From Marinobacter salexigens (GTDB lineage Bacteria; Pseudomonadota; Gammaproteobacteria; Pseudomonadales; Oleiphilaceae), in NCBI RefSeq assembly GCF_002806945.1, contig NZ_NIHC01000004.1, forward strand, positions 62,001-126,000: a DNA stretch of 64,000 bases, in the 5' to 3' direction. Within the stretch, counting starts at the first letter, position 1. Every line of letters begins with the position of its first letter. The notes under the pieces are model-generated. The model was not told the origin of the DNA and searched no databases. It worked only from the letters and a program-made list of their open reading frames with translations. Made by a program: the position numbers and the translations under genes. Positions 8,989 to 17,754 of the stretch are shown here, one piece after another.

Positions 8989-10347
8989 ATGCGCAGCCAA
9001 GTGTTCGCATGTATGGCATTGCTGTTGTTCGGGTATACCGGGCAGGCTCTATCGGCGGTGTCGCCAGCAGAGGCGCAACGGCTTAAGCAGGATCTGACGC
9101 CAGTTGGGGCGGAGCGCGGGGCGAATGCTTCCGGGAGCATCCCGGAGTGGGCAGGTGGATTACTTCATGTGCCTGAAAACTGGCGTGAAGGGCAGGTTGA
9201 AATTGATCCCTTCCCCCAGGACGATCCTATGTTCGTGATTACTGCAGACAATATGCATTTGTACAAAGACAAGCTCGCAGAAGGCTCCCTTGAAATGTTG
9301 AGCCAATACGGCCCAAACTTCTTTATGCCGGTTTATCAGACTCGTCGAACGGCAGCATTCCCCGAGCATGTCTATGACAAGTTCTATGAGAATGCTTTGA
9401 GCGCCGAGTTGCTGGATAACGGCAACGGTGTCCGAAAGACCATCATGACCAGTCCATTCCCGATTCCCAAAAGCGGCCTGGAAGTCATGTGGAATCACAT
9501 TCTTCGCTATCGCGGTGACGAGGTCTCCTTCCGAAGTGCATCTGCAACACCTCAAGTGGATGGCTCTTTCAATCCGGTGGTAAACCAATACGATTACTAC
9601 TTTCCTTACAGCAAGGAAGGCACCGAGCTTGCGGATGTCGATAACAAGATTTTCTACCTGAGGACCGACACGATTTCACCTTCCACTCTGGCTGGAACCA
9701 TCACTCTGGTGCATGAAACTCTGGACCAGGTACGCTCGCCACGGCTGGCGTGGCGTTATGATGCCGGATCCCGCCGCCTGAGGCGTTCACCGAACCTGGC
9801 GTACGAGACGGACTTGCCGAACTCGTCATCGCTGCGCTCGGTCGATCAGAAGGATATGTATAATGGCGCCCCGAACCAGTACGATTGGGAGCTAAAGGGC
9901 AAGCGAGAACTGTTTGTTCCCTATAACGCCTATAAACTGCACGATGAGTCTGTGCGCCCGGGTGATGTTATCCGCGCAGGCCACATTAATCAGGAACTGA
10001 CCCGCTACGAGCTTCACAGGGTGTGGGTTGTGGAAGCAACTCGCCGAACTGGTATCAAACACATCTACCATCGCCGCGTATTCTATGTGGATGAGGACAG
10101 TTGGCAGATCCTGATATCCGAAGAATACGACGAGGCTGGCAATTTGTGGCGTGTGTCCGAAGCCCATAACATCAGCTATTACCAGACGCCGGTGTTCTGG
10201 ACTACTATGGAAATGACGTATGATCTTGAAGCGCGGCGTTATTACATTGATGGCCTGAACGACAAGTATCCGGCCTATAATTTTAACCCCGGGTTCCGTG
10301 GCAGCGAATTTACAGCCTCATCTGCTCGGCGTGCCGCTCGCCGCTGA
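8989..10347 (+). CDS. DUF1329 family secreted protein
   Basis: This 452-residue protein starts at the ATG at 8989, preceded by GGAGG at 8976-8980. Residues 1-24 form a typical Sec signal peptide with cleavage near ALSA|VSP, so it is periplasmic or outer-membrane associated. The body (TPVGAERGANASGSIPEWAGG at the start; NQYDWELKGKRELFVPYNAYKLH and YHRRVFYVDEDSWQIL later) matches DUF1329, a family predicted to have a LolA/LppX-like lipid-binding fold. In other genomes it often sits beside DUF1302 proteins; here it stands alone. A hairpin follows the stop codon. Role unknown. Confidence 0.85.
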   Translation: MRSQVFACMALLLFGYTGQALSAVSPAEAQRLKQDLTPVGAERGANASGSIPEWAGGLLHVPENWREGQVEIDPFPQDDPMFVITADNMHLYKDKLAEGSLEMLSQYGPNFFMPVYQTRRTAAFPEHVYDKFYENALSAELLDNGNGVRKTIMTSPFPIPKSGLEVMWNHILRYRGDEVSFRSASATPQVDGSFNPVVNQYDYYFPYSKEGTELADVDNKIFYLRTDTISPSTLAGTITLVHETLDQVRSPRLAWRYDAGSRRLRRSPNLAYETDLPNSSSLRSVDQKDMYNGAPNQYDWELKGKRELFVPYNAYKLHDESVRPGDVIRAGHINQELTRYELHRVWVVEATRRTGIKHIYHRRVFYVDEDSWQILISEEYDEAGNLWRVSEAHNISYYQTPVFWTTMEMTYDLEARRYYIDGLNDKYPAYNFNPGFRGSEFTASSARRAARR

Positions 10348-10355
10348 AACTGCTG

Positions 10356-10377
10356 GAGCTGGCAGAGTTGCCAGCTC
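10356..10377 (+). terminator. Hairpin after the DUF1329 gene, possible terminator
   Basis: GAGCTGGCA and TGCCAGCTC form a perfect 9-bp stem around a GAGT loop, 8 nt after the stop codon. Only TTGTC follows, so the U-tract is weak; it could be a weak or Rho-assisted terminator. Confidence 0.5.
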
Positions 10378-10435
10378 TTGTCGGTAGCTTTCCCGGGTCG
10401 CCCGTTTTCTACACCTAAAAGCAGGAGAACAGATT

Positions 10436-10789
10436 ATGGCCGACCCTGAAAACCACTCTTCTCCCGAGCTCCAGGTTCATCTGGATAACCTCGACCAACT
10501 GATGACAGAACTCGGTCGCGCACTTGCCGATCAGGACTGGGATGCTTTGGTGCGCCTTAATGAGCAAGTAAAGCCCGGAATAGAGCCACTGATGGTCTCG
10601 CTGGAAGCCGGGCAGGTGGATCCGGAGCTGGTGCGTACCCGGTTGGAAGAACTCCGGCAGTTTGTGGACGCAGCGGGTGAAGTGGCCGAGAAGGCCAAGG
10701 CTGAAGCCCAGCAAGCCCTGAAAGGGGTGAATCAAAACCGCAGTGCAGCCAAGGCCTATCAGAAGGTTTCATCAACGCAACGGAAATAG
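10436..10789 (+). CDS. FliT-like flagellar chaperone/regulator candidate
   Basis: This 117-residue, largely helical, charged cytoplasmic protein has a good Shine-Dalgarno (CAGGAGA) before the ATG. Its size, helical make-up and position immediately upstream of fleQ are like the small fliT-type genes that follow fliD-fliS in related genomes. FliT family proteins bind the FliD cap protein as export chaperones. Sequence similarity in this family is low, so the identification rests mainly on context. fliC, fliD and fliS are not in the window. Confidence 0.5.
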   Translation: MADPENHSSPELQVHLDNLDQLMTELGRALADQDWDALVRLNEQVKPGIEPLMVSLEAGQVDPELVRTRLEELRQFVDAAGEVAEKAKAEAQQALKGVNQNRSAAKAYQKVSSTQRK

Positions 10790-10799
10790 CGTCATAAAA

Positions 10800-10829
10800 T
10801 TGACTCTTTCACGGTTACAGTCTTAAATA
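10800..10829 (+). promoter_or_regulatory. Candidate sigma70 promoter of fleQ
   Basis: TTGACT at 10800-10805 and TTAAAT/TAAATA at 10823-10829 are 17-18 bp apart, about 32 bp before the fleQ ATG. This fits the known use of a vegetative promoter for the master regulator in Pseudomonas. Not tested against alternatives. Confidence 0.5.
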
Positions 10830-10860
10830 CCGCACATATTCCCCAAAGAGATTCTTGTGA

Positions 10861-12312
10861 ATGTCCAAAAACAACAAGGTGCTGGTGCTGAGTGAGGACG
10901 AGTCGAGGCGCCGGGATCTGGCGACCATTCTGGAGTTCATCGGCGAAGAGCAGGTAATCACAGGCAACGATGCTTTGGCGCTCGTCGAATCCGCAGGCGA
11001 AGAAAGTCTGGCGGGTATTTCGGTCGCTGTGATAAACGGCGAAGACCCGAACATCGTCAGTGCTATTGAGACGGTCTGCAAAGCGGTACCGGGTGCTCCT
11101 TTTCTGATGGTGGGGGACCCTGCGCTCAAGGGGTTGGCTGAAGAACATGCCGCCCGCATTATTGCTCGCATGGAATGGCCCCTTAATTACACCAAGTTTG
11201 TTGATTCGCTGTACCGTGCGCAAATTTTCACTGATCAGTTTCGACGCTCCAAAGAGCGCGGTGAGCAGCGTGGCCTGCAACTGTTTCGTAGCCTGGTGGG
11301 CACCAGTCGCAAGATACAGCAGGTGCGTCAGCTCATGGAGCAGGTGGCAGATAAAGATGTGAGTGTGCTGATCACCGGGCCATCCGGAACCGGTAAGGAA
11401 GTTGTGGCCAGAAACCTGCATTATCATTCGTCACGTCGCGACAAGCCGTTTGTGCCCGTAAATTGTGGGGCCATTCCGGCAGAGTTGTTGGAGAGTGAGC
11501 TTTTTGGCCATGAAAAAGGAGCGTTTACCGGCGCCATTACAGCCCGCGTCGGGCGTTTCGAGATGGCTGAAGGCGGCACTTTGTTTCTGGATGAGATTGG
11601 GGATATGCCCCTTAACATGCAGGTGAAGATCCTGCGGGTATTGCAGGAGCGAACCTTTGAACGGGTGGGCAGCAACCGAACGGTATCTGCGGATGTTCGT
11701 GTTATTGCAGCTACCCATAAGCACCTTGAGGACATGATCGAATCTGGCGAGTTCCGGGAAGATCTGTATTATCGGCTGAACGTCTTCCCCATTGAGGTGC
11801 CCTCACTGCGGGACCGGGTAGAGGATATTCCACTGCTGATAAATGAGCTGATTTCTCGAATGGAGAAAGAAAAGCGAGGCTCTTTACGGATGAACTCGGC
11901 GGCGATTATGAGCCTCTGCCGGCACGACTGGCCGGGCAACGTTCGGGAGTTGGCGAATCTGGTGGAGCGGTTGGCCATTATGCACCCGTATTCGGTGATC
12001 GGGGTGCAGGAGTTGCCAAAGAAGTTCCGTTATGTAGACGATTTTGATGAGAATCGGCCAATTGAGGATTCGGGGATGCCTTCTGGTATTCCGGGATTAG
12101 TCGGGCTGGATGCGCCGGCGTTGTTGCCGGTGAATGGTATTGATCTGAAGGATTATTTGTCGAACCTTGAGAAGCAACTGATTCAGCAGGCGTTGGATGA
12201 AGCGGGTGGGGTGGTTGCCCGGGCGGCTGAGAAGCTCAGGGTTCGGCGGACGACTTTGGTTGAGAAGGTTCGGAAGTATGGGCTTCGGGAGGAGGAGGCC
12301 GAGGGGTCCTGA
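10861..12312 (+). CDS. fleQ: FleQ, sigma54-dependent flagellar master regulator
   Basis: This 483-residue enhancer-binding protein has an N-terminal atypical receiver domain (residues 5-125), the AAA+ sigma54-activation domain with Walker A GPSGTGKE (173-180), the GAFTGA loop that contacts sigma54 (220-225) and Walker B LFLDEIG (241-247), then a Fis-type HTH (about 442-476). FleQ activates class II flagellar genes with RpoN. In Pseudomonas it also binds c-di-GMP and is antagonised by FleN, whose gene is at 37483. The fleSR genes follow after a terminator and their own -24/-12 promoter. Confidence 0.96.
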   Translation: MSKNNKVLVLSEDESRRRDLATILEFIGEEQVITGNDALALVESAGEESLAGISVAVINGEDPNIVSAIETVCKAVPGAPFLMVGDPALKGLAEEHAARIIARMEWPLNYTKFVDSLYRAQIFTDQFRRSKERGEQRGLQLFRSLVGTSRKIQQVRQLMEQVADKDVSVLITGPSGTGKEVVARNLHYHSSRRDKPFVPVNCGAIPAELLESELFGHEKGAFTGAITARVGRFEMAEGGTLFLDEIGDMPLNMQVKILRVLQERTFERVGSNRTVSADVRVIAATHKHLEDMIESGEFREDLYYRLNVFPIEVPSLRDRVEDIPLLINELISRMEKEKRGSLRMNSAAIMSLCRHDWPGNVRELANLVERLAIMHPYSVIGVQELPKKFRYVDDFDENRPIEDSGMPSGIPGLVGLDAPALLPVNGIDLKDYLSNLEKQLIQQALDEAGGVVARAAEKLRVRRTTLVEKVRKYGLREEEAEGS

Positions 12313-12342
12313 GTTGCCTGCTTTTCTCTTGTGACAATAAGA

Positions 12343-12380
12343 CGTCAAAGGTTTTCGGCCTTTGGCGTTTTCTCGTTTTT
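12343..12380 (+). terminator. Rho-independent terminator after fleQ
   Basis: CGTCAAAGG (12343-12351) pairs with CCTTTGGCG (12359-12367), with one G-U, around a 7-nt loop, followed by the T-rich tract TTTTCTCGTTTTT. Well placed 30 nt after the fleQ stop. Confidence 0.85.
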
Positions 12381-12452
12381 GGGTGACGTAAACCCGTCGC
12401 TCACCTTTCTTTGGTTTATTTAATGCTCTGATTTATAAAGAAAAATCCTAGT

Positions 12453-12468
12453 TGGCACGAAGCTCGCT
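12453..12468 (+). promoter_or_regulatory. Sigma54 promoter of fleSR
   Basis: TTGGCACGAAGCTCGC: GG at 12454-12455 and GC at 12466-12467 have exact -24/-12 spacing. The start would lie near 12479, 57 nt before the fleS ATG. In Pseudomonas fleSR is a FleQ/RpoN target, consistent with this site. Confidence 0.85.
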
Positions 12469-12535
12469 TTGTAACCTGCAAACGAATCATCCGAAGGGTG
12501 TGGCCCGGTGTGACGGGTTTATCGGGAGTCAGGTT

Positions 12536-13798
12536 ATGAGTCAGGCACAGTTTGTCATTCAGTCGGTGGAGCATGAGGCTCAGGCCAATGCGGCGGCGGA
12601 TGCTAACGATAAGGTCAGGGCATTATTTCCGCAGCAGGATGATGAGGCGGTGGGTTCTGCGCTGGAGATGTTTAACCAGATGTCGCGGCAGATTACCGAT
12701 TCCTATCGCACGCTGGAGTCGCGGGTTAATCAGTTGTCTGGGGAGTTGAGCCAGGAGTCTCTGCAGCGTCAGCAGGAGTTGGAGGAGAAGGAGCAGTTGG
12801 CGGATCGGCTTTCTACTCTTTTGAAAGCGCTGCCGGCTGGTGTGGTGGTTCTGGATAGCCAGGGTGTGGTGTCTCAGAGTAATCCGGCGGCGGCTGCGTT
12901 GTTGGGTGAGCCTTTGGAAGGTGAGCGCTGGGTGGATGTGATTCGCCGTTGTTTTTCGCCGCGCCGGGATGATGGTCATGAGGTGTCGTTGAAAGACGGT
13001 CGCCGTGTGAGCATTGAAATCCGTACTATGGAAAATCAGCCTGGGCAGTTGATTCTGTTGACCGATCTTACTGAAACTCGTCATTTGCAATCGCAGCTTG
13101 CTCACGCTCAACGATTGTCTGCTATGGGCAAGATGGTGGCGTCGCTAGCACATCAGATTCGCACGCCTTTGTCTGCGGCTATTCTCTACGGTGGCCATTT
13201 AACGGAAGAAGATCTGGATGAGGAGATGCGCCAGCGTTGCGCTTCCCGCCTTATGTCCCGGCTTACCCATTTGGAGCAGCAGGTTCGGGATATGTTGATT
13301 TTTGCCCGAGGCGAAACCCGGTTGGCGGAGGAGTTGTCTGCGACAACGCTGATTACGGCCCTGGAATCCGCCCTGGACGGAATTAAACCTGCATCCGGTT
13401 CTGATGTGATGTTGAGAAACGAGGTACCAGCGGATTGCCGGCTGATGTGTAACCGGGATGCGCTGGTCGGTGCGTGTACCAATTTGGTGAACAACAGCCT
13501 TGAGGCAGGTGCAACCGCCGTTGCCGTTCAGGTTGCTTTGGACGCGGGCGAGTTGCTGATCCGGGTTTTGGATAATGGCCCAGGCTTCGCAAAAGCGGAA
13601 GCCGGCAGGCTTGCGGAGGCTTTCTACACAACGAAATCCCACGGCACCGGGCTTGGCCTGGCGGTTGTGCAGGCGGTTGTGAAGGCGCACCAGGGGCAGT
13701 TCTCTATTGATTCGCCAGAGCAGGGCGGTGCTATTGCGACTCTGCGTCTGCCGCTTTTGCGTAATTCTTCCCATAACTTTTCTCGTAAGACCGTTTAA
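12536..13798 (+). CDS. fleS: FleS, flagellar two-component sensor kinase
   Basis: A 420-residue soluble histidine kinase with no membrane segment. It contains a coiled coil (about 55-95), a PAS domain (95-185), a HisKA domain with phospho-acceptor His206 in LAHQIRTPL, and a HATPase with the N box NLVNNSLEA (316-324), DNGPGF (346-351) and GTGLGL (370-375). I chose the ATG at 12536, which has a GGGAG upstream; an earlier in-frame start would place the sigma54 promoter inside the gene. It phosphorylates FleR, encoded 12 nt downstream, to drive class III flagellar genes. Confidence 0.94.
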   Translation: MSQAQFVIQSVEHEAQANAAADANDKVRALFPQQDDEAVGSALEMFNQMSRQITDSYRTLESRVNQLSGELSQESLQRQQELEEKEQLADRLSTLLKALPAGVVVLDSQGVVSQSNPAAAALLGEPLEGERWVDVIRRCFSPRRDDGHEVSLKDGRRVSIEIRTMENQPGQLILLTDLTETRHLQSQLAHAQRLSAMGKMVASLAHQIRTPLSAAILYGGHLTEEDLDEEMRQRCASRLMSRLTHLEQQVRDMLIFARGETRLAEELSATTLITALESALDGIKPASGSDVMLRNEVPADCRLMCNRDALVGACTNLVNNSLEAGATAVAVQVALDAGELLIRVLDNGPGFAKAEAGRLAEAFYTTKSHGTGLGLAVVQAVVKAHQGQFSIDSPEQGGAIATLRLPLLRNSSHNFSRKTV

Positions 13799-13810
13799 TC
13801 GGAGGCAACC

Positions 13811-15286
13811 ATGGCCAAGGCCCAGATACTGATTGTTGAAGATGACCGCGATCTGCGTGAGGCGCTGGTCACCACGTTGGAGCTTGCAAGGTTTCGTGTT
13901 CGTGAGGCCTCTGATGCTCACGAAGCGTTGGCGCGCTTAGCCGAGGCGCCGGTCGATATGGTAGTCAGTGATGTAAACATGCCCGGGCTTTCCGGTCATG
14001 AGTTGCTGGGCGAGGTTCAGCGGCTTTACCCAGGCTTGCCAATGATGCTGATTACCGCCTACGGCCAGATCAGCCATGCAGTGTCTGCCATGCAATCCGG
14101 TGCAGTGGATTATTTGGTCAAACCTTTCGAGCCCAAGGTGCTGGTTGATGCCGTTTCCAAAGTGGTGGGTGGCAGCCGCCAGAAGTCTGGCGACGAGCCG
14201 GTAGCTGAAGACCCGGCCAGTAAGCGGATCTTCCAGCTGGCAGCTAAAGTGGCGGGCAGTGATTCGACGGTGATGATTTCCGGAGAAAGCGGGACTGGTA
14301 AAGAGGTTCTGGCCCGATACATTCACCAGCAGTCGCCCCGCGCGGATCAGCCTTTTGTGGCCATTAACTGCGCGGCTATCCCCGAGAACATGCTTGAAGC
14401 GATCCTGTTTGGCCATGAGAAAGGCGCGTTTACCGGCGCGATTGCGTCTGCGCCGGGCAAGTTCGAGCAGGCTAATGGCGGAACGATTTTACTGGATGAA
14501 GTGTCAGAGATGGACCCGGCACTGCAATCCAAGCTGCTTCGTGTGTTACAGGAGCGGGAAGTGGAGCGGGTCGGTGGGCGTAAGACGATCTCTCTGGATG
14601 TTCGAGTGATTGCGACCACCAACCGGGATCTTGCGGATTTTGTGCGGGAAGGCCGGTTCCGGGAAGATCTGTACTACCGGCTGAGTGTATTCCCCATGCA
14701 CTGGCAACCATTGCGGGAGCGTCCTCTGGATATCCTGCCTATGGCGACGTCTTTGCTGAAGAAACACTGCCGCAAGATGAAACTGACCGGGATCAGTTTT
14801 GCTGCCGATGCCCGTAGCGCGCTGGTGCAACACAGCTGGCCAGGCAACGTGCGGGAGCTGGACAATGCTATCCAACGCTCTTTGGTTTTACATCAGGGCA
14901 ATGTTATCCGGGCAGACGATTTGTGCCTGGATATCGGGGCCACTGGGCGTTTCGATGGCCATGGTGCTGCGGCTGCCATCGCACCGGCTGCTCCGGCAGT
15001 AGCAGAGTCTTTCCCGCAGCACCCGGGCCAGCCCGGCTCAGCCGCTCCGGATTCGGCGTTTCATGAAGCCGACCGTTCGGAACCGGCATCGGTTGAGGCC
15101 GGATCTCTGGGCGATGATCTGCGCCAGCAAGAGTTCCGTATTATTATCCAGACGCTCAGAAGCGAGCGCGGTCGCCGCAACAAGGCGGCGGAGCAGTTGG
15201 GCATCAGTCCGAGAACCTTGAGGTACAAATTGGCGCAAATGCGTGAGGCCGGGATCGACCTGGATGCTGAGCTGGCCACGGCTTGA
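13811..15286 (+). CDS. fleR: FleR, sigma54-dependent flagellar response regulator
   Basis: This 491-residue NtrC-family regulator has a receiver domain (1-118) with phospho-acceptor Asp54 in VVSDVNMPG, an AAA+ domain with GESGTGKE (158-165), GAFTGA (205-210) and ILLDE (226-230), and a C-terminal Fis-type HTH (about 445-485). An unusually long, Ala/Pro/Glu-rich linker separates AAA+ and HTH. A GGAGG precedes the ATG. It is the partner of FleS and, by analogy with Pseudomonas, activates hook and basal-body genes together with RpoN. Confidence 0.95.
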   Translation: MAKAQILIVEDDRDLREALVTTLELARFRVREASDAHEALARLAEAPVDMVVSDVNMPGLSGHELLGEVQRLYPGLPMMLITAYGQISHAVSAMQSGAVDYLVKPFEPKVLVDAVSKVVGGSRQKSGDEPVAEDPASKRIFQLAAKVAGSDSTVMISGESGTGKEVLARYIHQQSPRADQPFVAINCAAIPENMLEAILFGHEKGAFTGAIASAPGKFEQANGGTILLDEVSEMDPALQSKLLRVLQEREVERVGGRKTISLDVRVIATTNRDLADFVREGRFREDLYYRLSVFPMHWQPLRERPLDILPMATSLLKKHCRKMKLTGISFAADARSALVQHSWPGNVRELDNAIQRSLVLHQGNVIRADDLCLDIGATGRFDGHGAAAAIAPAAPAVAESFPQHPGQPGSAAPDSAFHEADRSEPASVEAGSLGDDLRQQEFRIIIQTLRSERGRRNKAAEQLGISPRTLRYKLAQMREAGIDLDAELATA

Positions 15287-15347
15287 TTTCGCCCAAGTGC
15301 CCGAGGGCACGCAGATTCTAAAGCAGTTTCGCAGTATCCCTTCATTC

Positions 15348-15375
15348 GGCACCCTTAATGGGTGCCTCTTTTTTG
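15348..15375 (+). terminator. Rho-independent terminator after fleR
   Basis: GGCACCC (15348-15354) and GGGTGCC (15360-15366) form a perfect 7-bp GC-rich stem with a 5-nt loop, followed by TCTTTTTT. It separates fleSR from the fliE operon. Confidence 0.92.
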
Positions 15376-15591
15376 GGGCCGCGCACCGGCCAATATCCCG
15401 GCTGATCAATTTCGCATCAGTTCCACCGGGGCCCCATATCATGGCAGGGCTGGGTGCCTTTCCTTGCTGTGTTAACAGTTTTATCCACAGATATTGTGAG
15501 TAACTATAACCCTGTCAAAACTCCGTCGTTGATATATCCTGGTTCTTGGTTGTTTGTTATAACTTGTTGTAAATTAATAGAAATCTAATTC
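15376..15591. other. Non-coding region between fleR and the fliE promoter
   Basis: The 386-bp gap between fleR and fliE has no credible gene. It holds the fleR terminator, a consensus DnaA box, an AT-rich tract at about 15500-15590 and the fliE sigma54 promoter. The AT-rich tract is where activator (FleQ) or DNA-bending (IHF) sites would be expected; I could not identify a clear site for either. Confidence 0.6.
15481..15489 (+). promoter_or_regulatory. Single consensus DnaA box
   Basis: TTATCCACA matches the strict consensus TTATNCACA. It lies 110 bp upstream of the fliE sigma54 promoter. Chance occurrence of a 9-mer is possible and no second box is nearby, so this does not indicate an origin. 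Confidence 0.4.
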
Positions 15592-15607
15592 TGGCCTGAG
15601 CATTGCT
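15592..15607 (+). promoter_or_regulatory. Sigma54 promoter of the fliE operon
   Basis: TGGCCTGAGCATTGCT: GG at 15593-15594 and GC at 15605-15606 at correct spacing. The start would be near 15618, 55 nt before the fliE ATG. fliE-fliJ follow as a tightly packed run. Confidence 0.9.
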
Positions 15608-15672
15608 TGGTCTTGATCAATACCGTTAGATCAGCAAGCCGCCCCCTGTCAGGGCGGTGCCAGGAGAAAGTT

Positions 15673-16041
15673 ATGGTTCAGCGTGCCGACATCAACAGTG
15701 TTCTTTCCGATATCCGCGCACTGCGTTCGCAAATGAATCAGAATCAGCGTGTTGAGCAGGATCAGTCGGTACGCGGCCGCATTGATGGCCCGCGCCAGGT
15801 TGATCAAGCCCAGGAGACAAGCAGCTTCGGTAACATGCTGAGCAAGGCTGTGAATAACGTCAACGAAGTTCAGCAGGATGCCAGTGCTCTGCGCACCGCC
15901 TACGATATGGGCGACCCCAATGTGGACATTACCCGCGTGATGATTGCCGCCCAGAAATCTACAGTGTCCTTCGAAGCTTTAACCCAGGTGCGTAACCGGG
16001 TGGTCAGAGCTTACGAAGACATCATGAATATGCCGATCTGA
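15673..16041 (+). CDS. fliE: FliE, MS-ring/rod junction protein
   Basis: A 122-residue protein starting at the ATG at 15673 with CAGGAGA upstream. The C-terminal half (DITRVMIAAQKSTVSFEALTQVRN...) is the conserved FliE helical region that joins the MS ring to the proximal rod. No signal peptide, as expected for a substrate of the flagellar type III export apparatus. First gene of fliEFGHIJ behind a sigma54 promoter. Confidence 0.97.
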   Translation: MVQRADINSVLSDIRALRSQMNQNQRVEQDQSVRGRIDGPRQVDQAQETSSFGNMLSKAVNNVNEVQQDASALRTAYDMGDPNVDITRVMIAAQKSTVSFEALTQVRNRVVRAYEDIMNMPI

Positions 16042-16056
16042 TAACGGAGCACAGAC

Positions 16057-17754
16057 ATGGCCAGCGTTCCCGCAGAATCAATCCCGAATATGCCCGCCAC
16101 TCAGGATGTCGGTGGCTCCGAAAGCAACAGCGATTTGTTTCTGGGCTTTAACCGCCTGAACCTTTTGCGTCAGGTTGGGCTGATGGTAGGGCTTGCCGCC
16201 AGTGTTGCCTTGGGTGTTGCGGTTGTGCTTTGGGCTCAGGAGCCGAATTATCAGCCAGTGGTGGGGGACTTGTCTGCATACAACCCTCAGGACGTTACCA
16301 CCATTCTTGACAGCAATGGCATTGATTACAAAATGGATACGCGCACCGGTGCTTTGCTGGTGCCCTCCGATCAGGTTTATACGGCCCGGCTTAAACTGGC
16401 TGCCGAGGGTGTAACCGACCAAAAAACCATGGGTTACGAACTGCTGGACCAGGATCGCGGCCTGGGTACGTCCCAGTTCATGGAAACGGTCAGCTACCGA
16501 CGTGGCCTTGAGGGCGAACTGGCGCGCACCATCAGTAGTATGCGTGGTGTGCGTGCAGCGAGGGTTCACCTGGCCATACCGGAGCGTTCCGTGTTTGTGC
16601 GGGATGCCCGTGATCCTACTGCGTCAGTGTTTCTGGAGGTTTTTGCAGGCCGCCGGCCCGAGCAGGAACAGATTGCAGCGATTGTGAATCTGGTCGCTGG
16701 CAGTATTCCCATGATGAACAAGGATCATGTCACCGTTGTTGACCAGAACGGCAACCTGTTGACCGGCAAGGCAGATCGTGGTGATGGCGAGCGAATGCAG
16801 GACCAGTACGAATACACCTCGCGGTTGGAAGAACGCCTTACGCGCCGCGTAGCTTCACTGATTGCCCCTATTGTCGGTGAAGGCCGATACCGTGCTGAAG
16901 TGTCTGCAGATCTGGATTTTTCTTCAGTTGAGCAGGCAGAGGAACTGTTTAACCCTGAACAACAGGCGGTTCGCAGCGAGCGCGATCTCACAGAACAGCG
17001 CGTTGCCGGTTTTAACGGCGGTGTGCCTGGGGCGCTGTCGAACCAGCCTCCCGCCAACGCCACAGTGCCTGAACAGGTCAATGCACAAGCGGTCGACACA
17101 GAAGGTGCAGCGCCAGCGCAACCCGTGAACGTGCGCACGGAGTCCACCCGCAACTACGAAATGGATCGTACGGTCAGTTACACCCGGCAGGAGCTTGGGC
17201 GTGTAAGGCGAGTGACGGTTGCACTGGCTGTTGATGATATGAAAGTGGTTAATCCGGATACGGGCGCCGTAACCTACGAAGCCTGGCCCGAGCAAGAGCT
17301 GCAGCGCCTGAGCATGCTGGTGCGGGATGCGGTAGGTTATTCTGCCGCTCGTGGTGACAGTGTTACCGTGATGAATACAGCGTTTGCCCCGGAAGAAGCT
17401 TTCGAGTTTGAAACCCCCGGATTTTGGGAGCAACCCTGGTTTTGGGATCTGATGAAGCAGGTGTTGGCTGGCCTGGTGATTCTTGTACTGGTGCTTGGCC
17501 TGCTGCGGCCCACACTGAAAAGCCTGTCTGGCAGTGGTCAGCGTGGCCGGGGAGATGGGTCTGACGATGATGGTTATGATGACGCAGGTGGGAATGATGC
17601 TTTGCGCCAGGCAATCTCATCTCAGGACGACCTCCTTTTGCCGGGCGCCACAGACAGCTATGATAGGCAACTGAATGCTCTTAAAGGCCTGATTGCCGAA
17701 GACCCGGCCAGGGTTTCCCAGGTGATGCGCCAGTGGGTGAATGTTGATGACTGA
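16057..17754 (+). CDS. fliF: FliF, flagellar MS-ring protein
   Basis: A 565-residue protein with two membrane helices (about residues 40-60 and 468-486) flanking a large periplasmic region of ring-building motifs; SYRRGLEGELARTISSMRGVRAARVHLAIPE is the conserved part of the first. The cytoplasmic C-terminus (after 490) is acidic and carries the FliG-binding tail ending VMRQWVNVDD. It forms the inner-membrane base on which the export apparatus and switch assemble. The downstream fliG start overlaps its last codons. Confidence 0.97.
   Translation: MASVPAESIPNMPATQDVGGSESNSDLFLGFNRLNLLRQVGLMVGLAASVALGVAVVLWAQEPNYQPVVGDLSAYNPQDVTTILDSNGIDYKMDTRTGALLVPSDQVYTARLKLAAEGVTDQKTMGYELLDQDRGLGTSQFMETVSYRRGLEGELARTISSMRGVRAARVHLAIPERSVFVRDARDPTASVFLEVFAGRRPEQEQIAAIVNLVAGSIPMMNKDHVTVVDQNGNLLTGKADRGDGERMQDQYEYTSRLEERLTRRVASLIAPIVGEGRYRAEVSADLDFSSVEQAEELFNPEQQAVRSERDLTEQRVAGFNGGVPGALSNQPPANATVPEQVNAQAVDTEGAAPAQPVNVRTESTRNYEMDRTVSYTRQELGRVRRVTVALAVDDMKVVNPDTGAVTYEAWPEQELQRLSMLVRDAVGYSAARGDSVTVMNTAFAPEEAFEFETPGFWEQPWFWDLMKQVLAGLVILVLVLGLLRPTLKSLSGSGQRGRGDGSDDDGYDDAGGNDALRQAISSQDDLLLPGATDSYDRQLNALKGLIAEDPARVSQVMRQWVNVDD

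Noticed and set aside
13199..13921. 240-codon antisense ORF over fleS/fleR
   Set aside because: It is a shadow of the well-supported sense genes; composition is His/Gln/Arg-rich with no domain.
15243..15503. 86-codon ORF spanning the end of fleR and the intergenic region
   Set aside because: It is out of frame with fleR, runs through the fleR terminator and shows no recognisable protein features.
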